From NCBI RefSeq assembly GCF_025938155.1, contig NZ_JAPCZG010000014.1, forward strand, positions 1-64,000: a DNA stretch of 64,000 nucleotides, written 5' to 3'. Source of the stretch: Novosphingobium sp. KCTC 2891 (lineage in GTDB: Bacteria > Pseudomonadota > Alphaproteobacteria > Sphingomonadales > Sphingomonadaceae). Within the stretch, counting starts at the first letter, position 1. Each line of letters opens with the position of its first letter. Both the position numbers and the translations under genes were made by a program. The notes beneath the pieces were generated by a model. The model was not told the DNA's origin. It ran no database searches and saw nothing but the letters and a program-made list of their open reading frames with translations. This document shows, piece by piece, positions 33,494-42,128 of the stretch.

Positions 33494-34413
33494 GCCAGTG
33501 CTCGCGCATAAGCGGCGGCGACTGGTGCCATCGCCATGTCGATCAGCCCGCGCTGGCCCGACAGCACCGCCAGCGCGACTTCCAGCCCGGTGAGCGGATC
33601 GGCCAGCGCATCGCCCACGAAACGGGGGGCCGTACCTTCGTAGGCCACCAGCCCGCCCGCAGCCGCGCAATCGTCGCCAAAACCGACGCGATCGGCGCCA
33701 GGCCCGGTGAAACCATGCGCGGTAATGGCCACCCAGGTCAGGTGGGGGAAGCGATCGGGCACGAGCCCCAGCCGGGCCAGCGCGGCGGCGCGGCCGCTGG
33801 TCACCACCGCATCGGCTTGCGCGAGCTGGTCCAGCAACGCCGCACGGCCGGTCGGCGTCCGTAAGTCCAGCGCCAGCCGGGCCTTGCCGCCGTTGATCCG
33901 CGCATCCAGCAGCGGCGAGCCGGCCGCGGTCGGATCGGGACGGCCAAGGCTGTCTATCCGCAGCACGTGTGCGCCTGCGCGCGCCAGCAGCCCGGCGCAC
34001 AATGGCCCTGCCCACAGCGCCGACAGGTCCACCACTCTGGCAGGCGCTGCCGTGCCGCCCGGCGGCGCGAGAGGGCGTGGCGCAGCCTCCCCGACCACGG
34101 CAACCGGCAATTGCAGCTCGGCCGCGCGGTGGCAGAAGGATTGCGCGGTGCTGGCGTACGCAGCCTGTTCGACCGCGCGCCACGATGTGTCCGATGTTCC
34201 GGTCAGCGCCGGGACGAGGTCGACATCATCGGCGCGGGCGAGATTGAGCGCGATCCAGCCGTCGCGCGCCGCGATCATCCGGCAGGCACCGTTGGCCGAA
34301 ACTGCGCCGGGCGGTGCCAATCCGCCGGGCGCGTCGCGCGCGAGCAGGTCGGCCGGGCTGAGCCCCAAGCCAACAAGGCGCGATTCCAGCAGCGCGCGAA
34401 GCCGTGCGATCAT
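33490..34413 (-). CDS. Family III CoA-transferase, short form
   Basis: This 307-residue CaiB/BaiF-type protein has an N-terminal helical segment (1-120) and then VVDLSALWAGPLCAGLLARAG and GFGDDCAAAGGLVAYEG, where Asp247 or Asp248 is the likely catalytic residue. It is about 100 residues shorter than typical family III enzymes and appears permuted or trimmed relative to them, so it may need a partner chain. ATG 34413 overlaps the hydratase stop (ATGA), and its own stop overlaps the amidohydrolase_3 start (GTGA). Confidence 0.78.
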   Translation of the reverse strand: MIARLRALLESRLVGLGLSPADLLARDAPGGLAPPGAVSANGACRMIAARDGWIALNLARADDVDLVPALTGTSDTSWRAVEQAAYASTAQSFCHRAAELQLPVAVVGEAAPRPLAPPGGTAAPARVVDLSALWAGPLCAGLLARAGAHVLRIDSLGRPDPTAAGSPLLDARINGGKARLALDLRTPTGRAALLDQLAQADAVVTSGRAAALARLGLVPDRFPHLTWVAITAHGFTGPGADRVGFGDDCAAAGGLVAYEGTAPRFVGDALADPLTGLEVALAVLSGQRGLIDMAMAPVAAAYARALA

Positions 34414-35399
34414 GCCGCGATCTCGTGAATCAGGCCCCAGTCGAGCGCCTGATGTGCGCCCATGCGAAACCCGCCCAGCGCCAGCCACAGCAAGCGGTGC
34501 CGACCGACCGCGCGGCCGATGCTGACCGTTCCGCCCGCGCCGGGGATCAATCCCATGCGCAGTTCGGGCAGTTGCACGATGAGATCGGGGGCGCCGACAC
34601 GATGCGCCGCCGCTGCGGCCACCTCGATTCCCGAGCCGATGCAGGCCCCGTGCAACCGCGCCGTCGCGCGGTTCCCGAGCCGGTGCAGCAGCCGCGCGCA
34701 GGAACGCTGGGTGCGGATAACGTGCGCACGGGCAACGTCCCGCGCGATGCCGAATTCGGCAAGGTCGCCACCGGTCGAAAAGCACGGCCCCGCGCCGCGC
34801 AGGTCCAGCGAGGGCCGACTGGGATCTTCGAGCACGTTGGCCAGAGCCTCGAACAGCGCATCGCGCATCTCGGCGGTCATGGCGTTGCGGTTGCCGGGCG
34901 ACGACAAGGTCAGCGTCACGTGGTCGTCGATGCGGGCATATGTGACCGGGAGGGCTTCCTGCGGGCCGGATTTCGGCCGCGCGGCCGTGGCCAGCCAGTG
35001 CTGGAATTCGCCGCCGCCGAGCAGGGTGGAATAGGCCAGCGATTCAAGTTCCAGCGCCGCTTCGAAGTCTATGCCCGCGCCCATCCGCACGGTCCGCGCC
35101 AGCAGCGCGGCGGCCACCGGCGCACTGGCGACCGAGGCCCGGACGCTGGCGAGTTGTCCATCGAGCCGGGTCGGCGCGATGCTGACCCACGGCGCAGGCG
35201 CGGCCGGGCAGATCGTCACCAGTGCATCGAAGCGCGCCGGATCGAGCGAGGGCAAAAGACCGGCGCGATCGACCGCGATGCAGATCGCGCCTTGCGGCAA
35301 GACCGATTCCACCTGCGCGGCATCGACCAGCACCAGTGGCGATCCGTTCAGCGGCGACAGGGCTTCGGCGCCAAACAGGTCGGAATGGGAGGACGGCAT
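34410..35399 (-). CDS. Enoyl-CoA hydratase/isomerase family protein with N-terminal extension
   Basis: This 329-residue crotonase-fold protein has a roughly 145-residue N-terminal region unlike the standard fold, then a crotonase core with SPGNRNAMTAEMRDAL, GAGPCFSTGGDLAEFG (oxyanion-hole loop), LHGACIGSGIEVAAAA and LPELRMGLIPGAGG. It probably hydrates, isomerises or hydrolyses a ring or enoyl-CoA. The extension (LDPARFDALVTICPAAP and after) may be a second degenerate crotonase-like half or a partner-binding region. ATG at 35399 is preferred. It is coupled to the short CoA-transferase by ATGA. Confidence 0.8.
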   Translation of the reverse strand: MPSSHSDLFGAEALSPLNGSPLVLVDAAQVESVLPQGAICIAVDRAGLLPSLDPARFDALVTICPAAPAPWVSIAPTRLDGQLASVRASVASAPVAAALLARTVRMGAGIDFEAALELESLAYSTLLGGGEFQHWLATAARPKSGPQEALPVTYARIDDHVTLTLSSPGNRNAMTAEMRDALFEALANVLEDPSRPSLDLRGAGPCFSTGGDLAEFGIARDVARAHVIRTQRSCARLLHRLGNRATARLHGACIGSGIEVAAAAAHRVGAPDLIVQLPELRMGLIPGAGGTVSIGRAVGRHRLLWLALGGFRMGAHQALDWGLIHEIAA

Positions 35400-35426
35400 T
35401 TCCGGTCCATCCCCCAATCCGGCGCG

Positions 35427-36656
35427 TCAGGCAATGGCGCCCTTGGCCTTAAGGTCCTCGATCCGGTCCCAGTCCAACCCGATCTCCATCAGGAACAGTT
35501 CGGTATGCTCGCTGGCTTCGGGCGCGCGGGTGTTGGTGGCGGGCTGCTTGTCAAACTGCACCGGGTTGGCCACCAGCTTGATCGGTGCGCCGCCGTCCGC
35601 GCTTTCGACTTCGAAGATCAGGCCATTGGCCTGAACCTGCTCGTCGTGCTCGATGTCGGCGGGCGACTGGTAGGCAGCCCACTGCCCCTTCATCGTCTGG
35701 AGATGCTGCGTCCAGTAGGCGAAGGGCTGCGCGGCCATGGCCCGCTTGACTTCGGCATGGGCGGCAACCGAATTTTCCCACAGCTTATCGATCGTCGAGA
35801 AACGTTCGTCGCTGGCAAGCTCGGCGAGGCCGAGGTGGGCAAAGGTATCGGCGATCAGCGGCGCGGGCGACAGGACGGTCAGGTTGATGAACCCGCCATC
35901 GCTGGTCCTGAACACACCCATGAACGGATTGCTGCCGACCACATCGCGCCCCGGCAGCGCATTGGCGAAAGGATTGACCTGCAGTTCCATGCACACGTCG
36001 ATGCTGCAAGCGGTCGCCCAGATGCCCGAGGACAGCAGCGAGACATCGACCTCGGTCGGCTTGCCTGTACGCTCGCGGTGGAACAGGGCAGCGGCGATGC
36101 CGCCAGCGATGTTCATGCCGCCGATGGTATCGCCATAGGCCGGTCCGGGCTGGGTCAGCGGGCCTTCCAGCTCTCGCGGGGTGACCAGCACGGCCGAACC
36201 GCCCCGCGCCCAATAGGCGGTTGAATCGAAGCCCCCCTTGTCGCGTTCCGGCCCTTTTTCGCCGAACGCGGAGCCGCGCACATAGATGATGTCGGGATTT
36301 GCGGCGCGCAGGTGCTCGACATCGATGCCTAGCTTCTGCCGTGCCGACGGCAGGTAATTGGTCAGGAACACGTCGCAGGTCCTGGCAATGGCGTAGAGCA
36401 GATTTCGGCCTTCCTCGGTCGAGATGTCGATGCCGACGCTGCGCTTGCCGCGATTGGGGTGCTGCATCAGCGAACTGCGCTGGGGATTGACCGCCAGCCG
36501 TTGCAGTTCCTTGATCCCGCGCTGCGCATCGCCGCGCACGGGGTGTTCGATCTTGATCACGTCGGCACCCCAGTCGGTCAGCACCGCCCCTGCGGCCGGT
36601 ACGAACGTGAACTGCGCGACTTCCAGCACGCGCACGCCTTCCATTACCCTCGTCAT
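35427..36656 (-). CDS. Family III CoA-transferase, CaiB/BaiF type
   Basis: This 409-residue CoA-transferase has GVRVLEVAQFTFVPAAGAVL, ADVIKIEHPVRGD, NRGKRSVGIDIST and the catalytic Asp144 in KGGFDSTAYWARGG. It transfers CoA from a donor thioester to a carboxylic acid. ATG 36656 has AGGA upstream. It is 27 bases upstream of the hydratase gene and 17 downstream of the ALDH gene, so it follows aldehyde oxidation in the operon. It would activate the acid product of the P450/ALDH steps. Confidence 0.9.
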   Translation of the reverse strand: MTRVMEGVRVLEVAQFTFVPAAGAVLTDWGADVIKIEHPVRGDAQRGIKELQRLAVNPQRSSLMQHPNRGKRSVGIDISTEEGRNLLYAIARTCDVFLTNYLPSARQKLGIDVEHLRAANPDIIYVRGSAFGEKGPERDKGGFDSTAYWARGGSAVLVTPRELEGPLTQPGPAYGDTIGGMNIAGGIAAALFHRERTGKPTEVDVSLLSSGIWATACSIDVCMELQVNPFANALPGRDVVGSNPFMGVFRTSDGGFINLTVLSPAPLIADTFAHLGLAELASDERFSTIDKLWENSVAAHAEVKRAMAAQPFAYWTQHLQTMKGQWAAYQSPADIEHDEQVQANGLIFEVESADGGAPIKLVANPVQFDKQPATNTRAPEASEHTELFLMEIGLDWDRIEDLKAKGAIA

Positions 36657-36673
36657 GTCCCGTTTCCTTGTCG

Positions 36674-38149
36674 TCAGGCGGCGTGGAAGCTGATCACCTT
36701 CTGGTAGGTGAATTCGTTGAGGCCTTCCTCGCCATATTCGCGGCCGTAGCCCGAGCGTTTGATCCCGCCGAACGGTGCATCGGACAGCATGGTGCCGCCC
36801 CCGCCGTTGATCGAAACCGAGCCGGTGCGGATGCGCAGCGCCATGTCGAATGCCTTGCCCGCATCGGCCGAACATATCCCGCCCGACAGGCCGAAGTCGC
36901 TGGCATTGGCGAGCGCGATGGCTTCGTCATCATCGTCAAAGCCGATCACCGCGCCGATCGGTCCGAACACTTCCTCCTGCGCGAGGCGACTGTCGTTGCG
37001 GACGTTGTCGAACAGGGTCGGCTGGAAGAAGAAGCCCTTGTCGAACCCTTGCGGCCGCTGGCCACCGGCAACCAGCGTCGCGCCTTCGTCCTGCGCGATC
37101 GCGACGTAGCGTTCGGTGCGCACGCGGGCGACGTCGCGGATCAGCGGGCCATAGCTGACCGACGGATCGGCGGGGTTGCCGATCTTGAGATGCCCCAGCA
37201 TGGCCTGCAAGGTGGCGACGAATTGCGGCCGCACCGCGTTGTCCACCAGCAGCCGGGTGGTGAGCGCGCAGCCCTGCCCGCAATGGATGGTGAAGCCCCC
37301 CAGCGCCGCCATCGCCGCGTCCTGGATATTGGCGTCCGCGCGCACGATCAGCGCGGACTTGCCGCCCAGTTCCATAACGATGCGCTTGAGCGTCGGCGCG
37401 CCCTGCGCCTGGATCATCTCACCCACCTTGTCCGATCCGGTGAAGTGCACAAGATCGACGCGCCGATCGGTGGTGAGCAGTTTGCCCGCCTCGACATCGC
37501 CGGTGACGATGTTCAGCACGCCCCTGGGCAGGCCGACCGCCTCGGCGATCTCGCCCAGGATCAGCGCCTGCATCGGCGTGTAGGGCGATGGCTTGAGCAC
37601 CACGGTACAGCCGACCACCAGCGCGGGCACGACTTTGCCGATATTGAGGAAGAACGGGAAGTTGTAGGCCGAGATCGCCGCCACCACGCCCACCGGCTCG
37701 CGGCTGACCACGCCCGTGCCGAGCGTCGTCGTGCCTTGCGCGTTGGGCGTCAGTTCGACCGGCAGCGAGGTGATGGCGGGTCGGCTCGCCACGTCCACCG
37801 AGCGGCGCGCGTGCTTCATCGGAATGCCGTATTGCAGGAACTCGGCAAGCATCCGCGTGGCCCCGGCCTCGGCGACGATCATGTCGACGATTTCAGCCTT
37901 GCGCGCGTCGATCGCGTCGAGAAAGCGCGTCATCAGCGCCTGTCGCCGGGACATCGGCAGTTGCGGCCAGTCGGTGTGGTCGAAAGCGTGGCGCGCAGCC
38001 GCGATGGCGGCGTCGACCTGCTCGGCGCTGCCGACCGGTGCCTCGATCAGCAGGTTTTCGTCGGCCGGGTTGATGACCGCTTCGCGCAGCACAGTCGGGT
38101 GCCAGGCGCCGTCGATGTAGAGGCTGTCAGGATATTTCAGGAATGCCAT
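36674..38149 (-). CDS. Aldehyde dehydrogenase
   Basis: This 491-residue ALDH has AISAYNFPFFLNIGKVVPAL, VLKPSPYTPMQA, HFTGSDKVGEMI, general-base VMELGGKSA, catalytic Cys in HCGQGCALTTRL and EEVFGPIGAVIGF. ATG 38149 follows GAGGA. It lies 11 bases after the P450 gene (38161), so the likely substrate is the aldehyde made downstream of that P450. It is paralogous to the ALDH at 24567, and each ALDH is next to its own P450. Confidence 0.93.
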   Translation of the reverse strand: MAFLKYPDSLYIDGAWHPTVLREAVINPADENLLIEAPVGSAEQVDAAIAAARHAFDHTDWPQLPMSRRQALMTRFLDAIDARKAEIVDMIVAEAGATRMLAEFLQYGIPMKHARRSVDVASRPAITSLPVELTPNAQGTTTLGTGVVSREPVGVVAAISAYNFPFFLNIGKVVPALVVGCTVVLKPSPYTPMQALILGEIAEAVGLPRGVLNIVTGDVEAGKLLTTDRRVDLVHFTGSDKVGEMIQAQGAPTLKRIVMELGGKSALIVRADANIQDAAMAALGGFTIHCGQGCALTTRLLVDNAVRPQFVATLQAMLGHLKIGNPADPSVSYGPLIRDVARVRTERYVAIAQDEGATLVAGGQRPQGFDKGFFFQPTLFDNVRNDSRLAQEEVFGPIGAVIGFDDDDEAIALANASDFGLSGGICSADAGKAFDMALRIRTGSVSINGGGGTMLSDAPFGGIKRSGYGREYGEEGLNEFTYQKVISFHAA

Positions 38150-38160
38150 GAATTCAGTCC

Positions 38161-39429
38161 TCACTTGGATGCAGGCACGTTCCACACGATCGGCAGGTGG
38201 CGGATCGAGAGCAGTCCGGGGACGACGGTGGTGTCGGTGCCGGGCTTGATCGCGAACGGCTGCGGAATACGGGTGAACCATTCTTCCAGCAGCACCCGCA
38301 ATTCGCGCCGCGCCAGATGCGCGCCAAGACACAAGTGCACGCCGCCCGACAGGGTGAAGTGGCGGTTGGCCGTGCGTGTGGGTTCGAACCGGCGGGGGGC
38401 GTCGAACTGGCCCGGGTCGAAATTGCCCGAGCTGTTGAAGACCGAAACCCAGTCGCCTTCCTTGATGTGCACGCCGTGCCAGGTGAAGTCGCGCTTCACG
38501 CGGCGGCCAGAGTTGACCAGCGGTTGTACCCGCAGGAATTCCTCGACCGCGGTGGGAATGATCGCCGGGTTGTCACAGATGCGCGCCTGCAAGGCCGGGT
38601 CCATCCCCAGCCTGCGAAACATCTGGCTGACCGACGAGGCCACCGTATCCAGCCCGCCCAGCCACAGGAACCAGGTCATGCCCAGCACCTCTTCGGGGGT
38701 GAGCGGGCGGTCTTCGATGCGGCCATTGGCGATGTAGCTGCCCAGGGTCGCATCGGGCGCGGCCTGCTTCTCGGCGATAAATCCTCGCAGATACGCCAGA
38801 ATGCCGCCCACCGCCGCCGCCTTGGTGGCGATGGCCGGTTCGTGCAGGATGTCCCATTCCCAGTCGAGGAACTGGTCGAACATGGCGAAGGGAAAGCCCA
38901 TAAGATCAAGAAACACGCGCACCGGGAAGACCCGGCCGAAATCGTGCGCGATGTCGACTTCGCCGCGTTCGGCAAAGGCACCGATCATCTCGCCGATGAT
39001 CCCCCGGATTCGCGGTTCCATGCGTTTCATCGCCACCGGGGTGAACCACGGATTGAGGAACTTGCGATACTTGCCATGGTTGGGCGGATCGATACCCAGC
39101 GGGATCGACGGCCAATGCTCGCCCGCCAGCATCTGGAACTGCGCGACGCCCTCGGTCGAGAACAGCGCGTTGTCTTCATAGACGCGGCGGATGTCCTCGT
39201 ACCGGGTGACCACCCATGCGCCGTGCTGGTTGCCGCTGGTCGGCCAGGGATAATAGTGGATGCGCGGGAACGCCGGATCGCGCAGCGCGTCGGTCGGCGC
39301 ATAGGGGTCAGCCAGATCGTTGGCGATCTGGCCGTTGGCAAAGCGCGTATCGAGCACCAGTTCGGGCGGAACGTGCGCCGGGACTGCGGGAGCATCGGCG
39401 GGCGCGCGCAGGATGGCGGCGGCGCTCAT
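38161..39429 (-). CDS. Cytochrome P450 monooxygenase
   Basis: This 422-residue P450 has the I-helix WLGGLDTVASSVSQMF, EFLRVQPLVNSGRRVKRDF and the heme loop LSGGVHLCLGAHLARREL with Cys367. The loop starts Leu instead of the usual Phe, a modest deviation. ATG 39429 overlaps the small membrane protein's stop (ATGA). It is followed by an aldehyde dehydrogenase, so stepwise oxidation of a methyl to an acid is likely. No ferredoxin gene lies nearby. It is only distantly similar to the P450 at 23312. Confidence 0.92.
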   Translation of the reverse strand: MSAAAILRAPADAPAVPAHVPPELVLDTRFANGQIANDLADPYAPTDALRDPAFPRIHYYPWPTSGNQHGAWVVTRYEDIRRVYEDNALFSTEGVAQFQMLAGEHWPSIPLGIDPPNHGKYRKFLNPWFTPVAMKRMEPRIRGIIGEMIGAFAERGEVDIAHDFGRVFPVRVFLDLMGFPFAMFDQFLDWEWDILHEPAIATKAAAVGGILAYLRGFIAEKQAAPDATLGSYIANGRIEDRPLTPEEVLGMTWFLWLGGLDTVASSVSQMFRRLGMDPALQARICDNPAIIPTAVEEFLRVQPLVNSGRRVKRDFTWHGVHIKEGDWVSVFNSSGNFDPGQFDAPRRFEPTRTANRHFTLSGGVHLCLGAHLARRELRVLLEEWFTRIPQPFAIKPGTDTTVVPGLLSIRHLPIVWNVPASK

Positions 39430-39785
39430 CTTGTGCCGCCCTGGCCGGGGTAGTGGCGGCCCAGCAGCACCGCTGCCACGTTGCCCCGCAGCCGGACCGA
39501 CTGGACCAGCAGGTAGAGGAACGTGAACACGCCGCCGCCCAGCACCGCCAGCACCACGAACAGGGCCCCCAGCCAGCGCGACGAGGCATGCCAGGCCATC
39601 CAGGCCGCCACGACCAGCAGGTGAAAGCCGAAATCGACGTTGAATTGCGCCCTCCACGGGTGCGCCATGTCGCCGAAGAACACGTCCCCGGCCTTGTCCC
39701 AGCCAAGCGCCTGCCCTGCTTGAAGCGTTACGTAGAACAGCGCCAGCCACATCGCGGCCAAAGCCACGCGCGATAGATTGGTCAT
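39426..39785 (-). CDS. Small membrane protein of unknown function
   Basis: This 119-residue protein has about three hydrophobic helices: SRVALAAMWLALFYVTLQAG, FHLLVVAAWMAWHASS and LGALFVVLAVLGGGVFTFLY. Charged loops contain several Trp and His residues (MAHPWRAQFNVDFGFH). It has no domain I recognise. Its ATG at 39785 has AGGAG upstream and its stop overlaps the P450 start. It may aid uptake, electron transfer or membrane docking for the P450; that is inference from coupling alone. Confidence 0.7.
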   Translation of the reverse strand: MTNLSRVALAAMWLALFYVTLQAGQALGWDKAGDVFFGDMAHPWRAQFNVDFGFHLLVVAAWMAWHASSRWLGALFVVLAVLGGGVFTFLYLLVQSVRLRGNVAAVLLGRHYPGQGGTR

Positions 39786-39799
39786 CACCCCGTCTCCTG

Positions 39800-41113
39800 T
39801 CAGGCCGAGGCGAACATGCGCTCGATGTCACCTGAAGTGACCGGCCGCCGCGCCTTGCCGATCGCATCCATGCTGTCGGTCTTGAGCCCGCCAAGGTTGT
39901 GGCGCGGCGACACGTCCACGTCCTTGCCCAGTTCACGCAAGTGGCCGACCGTGCAGTTGGCGCGCCCGCCGTTGAGCGCAAAGGCATCGAAGCTGTATTC
40001 GCGCATGACGTTGGCGTGGGTGATCTTGTCGATTACGGCGCGATCCAGCCCGTTGACCGAGGCCCAGAGGTATTCGGGCACATTCGGCCAGACCGTGTCC
40101 GAGTGCGGATAATCGCATTCGTAGGCGACCATGTCGGCGTTCATGTAGTCGAGATTTTTCACGCCGAACTGGTCGTCGATGAAGCACGAGATGATGTGTC
40201 GCTTGAACACATCGGACGGGCGCTCGCTGGCGAAATCGCTGAACGTCCATTCGTGGTGGTGTGCGTACGTGAAATCGGCGCGTTCGAGGAAATAGGGCAC
40301 CCAGCCGATCCCGCCTTCGGACAGCGCCATGCGCAGATCGGGATACCGCTTCCAGAAGTTGGCGAAGGTCCAGTCGGCCGCGGAATTGGCGATCGAGATC
40401 GGCATGGCGGTTATCCACGCATCGATCGGGCTTTCGCTGCTGGGATGAATCGCCCGCGCGCCAGTGCCGATGTGGCAGTTGATCACCATCTTCAGGTCGG
40501 CGCAGGCCTTCCAGAACGGCTCCCAGTATTCGTTGTGGATACTGGGCAGGCCGATGTTGGCCGGATTGTCCGAGAACGACACCGCGTGCACGCCCAAGGC
40601 GCTCATGCGCTTTAGTTCGCGGACCGTTTCGTCGATATCCCACGCGGGCACCAGACACATGGGGATGAAGCGGCCCGGCGCGCTGGCGCACCACTCCTGC
40701 ACGTGCCAGTCGTTCCACGCACGGCACGCCAGCAGGGCCTCGTCCTTGTCCTGCTTGGCCATCCCTACGAACACCCCGCCGGCAAAGCCGGGCATCGTGG
40801 GAAAGTTGAGCGAGGCAAGCACGCCATTGACGTTCATGTCATCGACGCGCCGCGCCGGATCATACGTGCCGGGGCGCAACTGGTCGAAGGTGGTCGGCTC
40901 CATCCCGTATTCGCTGCGCGGGCGGCCGACGACGGCATTCAGGCCGATCGTTGGATAGCGTTGGCCGTTCCACTGCCAGACGTCCTTGCCCTTGTCCTGC
41001 ACGATGCGCGGAGCACGATCCTTCCGGCCCTTGGGATAGTGGCGGACGAAGGCATCGGCCGGTTCAATGGCGTGATCGTCGATGCTGATCAGCACCATGT
41101 CTTCCATATTCAT
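39800..41113 (-). CDS. Amidohydrolase family 2 protein (large form)
   Basis: This 437-residue amidohydrolase_2 protein begins MNMEDMVLISIDDHAIEPAD, with metal-site-like SIDDHAIEP, CHIGTGAR and late ECDYPHSDTVWP. It has long central insertions relative to the copies at 13165 and 14504, so it is a separate branch of the family. ATG 41113 has GGGAG upstream. As the first gene of the eight-gene operon it sits 50 bases downstream of a TGAC-N5-ATCA site. Decarboxylase, lactonase or hydratase activity is possible. Confidence 0.83.
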   Translation of the reverse strand: MNMEDMVLISIDDHAIEPADAFVRHYPKGRKDRAPRIVQDKGKDVWQWNGQRYPTIGLNAVVGRPRSEYGMEPTTFDQLRPGTYDPARRVDDMNVNGVLASLNFPTMPGFAGGVFVGMAKQDKDEALLACRAWNDWHVQEWCASAPGRFIPMCLVPAWDIDETVRELKRMSALGVHAVSFSDNPANIGLPSIHNEYWEPFWKACADLKMVINCHIGTGARAIHPSSESPIDAWITAMPISIANSAADWTFANFWKRYPDLRMALSEGGIGWVPYFLERADFTYAHHHEWTFSDFASERPSDVFKRHIISCFIDDQFGVKNLDYMNADMVAYECDYPHSDTVWPNVPEYLWASVNGLDRAVIDKITHANVMREYSFDAFALNGGRANCTVGHLRELGKDVDVSPRHNLGGLKTDSMDAIGKARRPVTSGDIERMFASA

Positions 41114-41162
41114 GGCATGTCTCCCGCAAGTGTGGTCACGGCTTGGTTCGCGACTCAATAAC

Positions 41163-41175
41163 TGATGATACGTCA
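41163..41175 (-). promoter_or_regulatory. TGAC-N5-ATCA motif (site 4)
   Basis: Read on the minus strand as TGACGTATCATCA with flanks AATTGAC...ATCAGTTATTG. It is 50 bases upstream of the first gene of the 32144-41113 operon. It differs from the 30518 site at one core position. Confidence 0.65.
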
Positions 41176-41232
41176 ATTAATCACAGGGGACGCAGCAAGG
41201 CAACAGGCGATTGCGGGGGTGGCGCGCACGCG

Positions 41233-41266
41233 AAAAGGCCGCGCAACCCCAGCGGGGCGCGCGGCC
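41233..41266 (-). terminator. Intrinsic terminator of the second GntR gene
   Basis: On the minus strand, GGCCGCGC-GCCCC...GGGG-GCGCGGCC folds into an eight-base-pair stem with an inner four-base-pair stem and is followed by TTTT (plus-strand AAAA, 41233-41236). It lies 32-65 bases after the GntR stop at 41298 and isolates it from the amidohydrolase operon. Confidence 0.7.
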
Positions 41267-41297
41267 AGATGTCTGCTCTGCCTTGGGATTTCGGTGT

Positions 41298-42083
41298 TTA
41301 GCTGCCGATTGAATCGACGACCCGGTTACCCTCGCCCTCGCTCGTCCAGGTCGCGTTGGCATTGTTGAGGTGCAGTCGCCAGTGCGCCACAGCGTCCTCG
41401 ACCGCGCCGGCGTCGATCAGGTCGAGCACCTTCTGGTAAGAGCGCAGGCCCGCACGATGGCTCTTCCGCCGGGTTTCCTGTGAACGCGGATGGCGCTTCT
41501 GGAAATCGCGCTGGTGCTTGCCAGCGAGGTTGATCAGCATCCGGCTCATGAAGGTGATGGTCTTGAGGCCGCTGGCCGCCACCAGCGCCTGATGGAACAC
41601 CTCGACCTTGTCGATAAAGTCCTCGTGCCGGTCCTCGCTGAGCAATTGCTCCATCTCGGCCAGGATCATGCGCAAACGCTCGGTCGCCTGCCCGCCCCGG
41701 TCGGTTGCCAGCCAGCGGACGACCGTAGGCTCGATCGCCAGCCGCGCCTGATACAGATCGGCGATGGTCGTGCCCTGCGCTTCGAGCACATAGCCCGCAT
41801 AGCGCGAAACCAGATCGACAGACGGCTTGTGCACCTTGGCACCGGTACGCGAGCCGCGCACCACGCTGATCAGGCCTTCGGATTCAAGGATGCGAAACGC
41901 TTCGCGCAAGGTGGGCCGCGAAATGCCGAGGCTGTCCATCAGTTGGCCTTCGGGCGGCAGCGCATCGCCTTCGTTCAGTTCGCCGCGCACGATCTGGGCA
42001 CGGATCTTGTCCGCTACCAGTTCGCTGGTCTTGGGAACATGGATCCGCTGGGAGCCGATCTCCTCGTTCGAACCAAGCAACAT
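41298..42083 (-). CDS. GntR-family (FadR/FCD subfamily) transcriptional regulator
   Basis: This 261-residue regulator has a full GntR winged helix (VADKIRAQIVRGELNEGDAL, LMDSLGISRPTLREAFRILE, GLISVVRGSRTGAKV) and an FCD all-helical effector domain with His residues (VEVFHQALV, HWRLHLN) that usually coordinate a metal and bind a carboxylate or acyl-CoA. The ATG at 42083 has AGGGA. It follows its own upstream palindrome at 42129-42154. It stands next to the eight-gene operon and the SDR cluster and could control either. Confidence 0.9.
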   Translation of the reverse strand: MLLGSNEEIGSQRIHVPKTSELVADKIRAQIVRGELNEGDALPPEGQLMDSLGISRPTLREAFRILESEGLISVVRGSRTGAKVHKPSVDLVSRYAGYVLEAQGTTIADLYQARLAIEPTVVRWLATDRGGQATERLRMILAEMEQLLSEDRHEDFIDKVEVFHQALVAASGLKTITFMSRMLINLAGKHQRDFQKRHPRSQETRRKSHRAGLRSYQKVLDLIDAGAVEDAVAHWRLHLNNANATWTSEGEGNRVVDSIGS

Positions 42084-42128
42084 TACGCATTTCCCTCGGA
42101 TTCATGGGCGAACCGGCATGGCTCAGTC

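Noticed and set aside
34404..38737. Long plus-strand frames opposite the inner operon (up to 689 residues)
   Set aside because: Shadows of the hydratase, CoA-transferase and ALDH genes.
23312..39429. Estrogen (edc-type) degradation cluster based on P450 plus TonB receptor
   Set aside because: No extradiol dioxygenase, ferredoxin oxidoreductase or other hallmark partner was seen; P450 and receptor alone are not specific.
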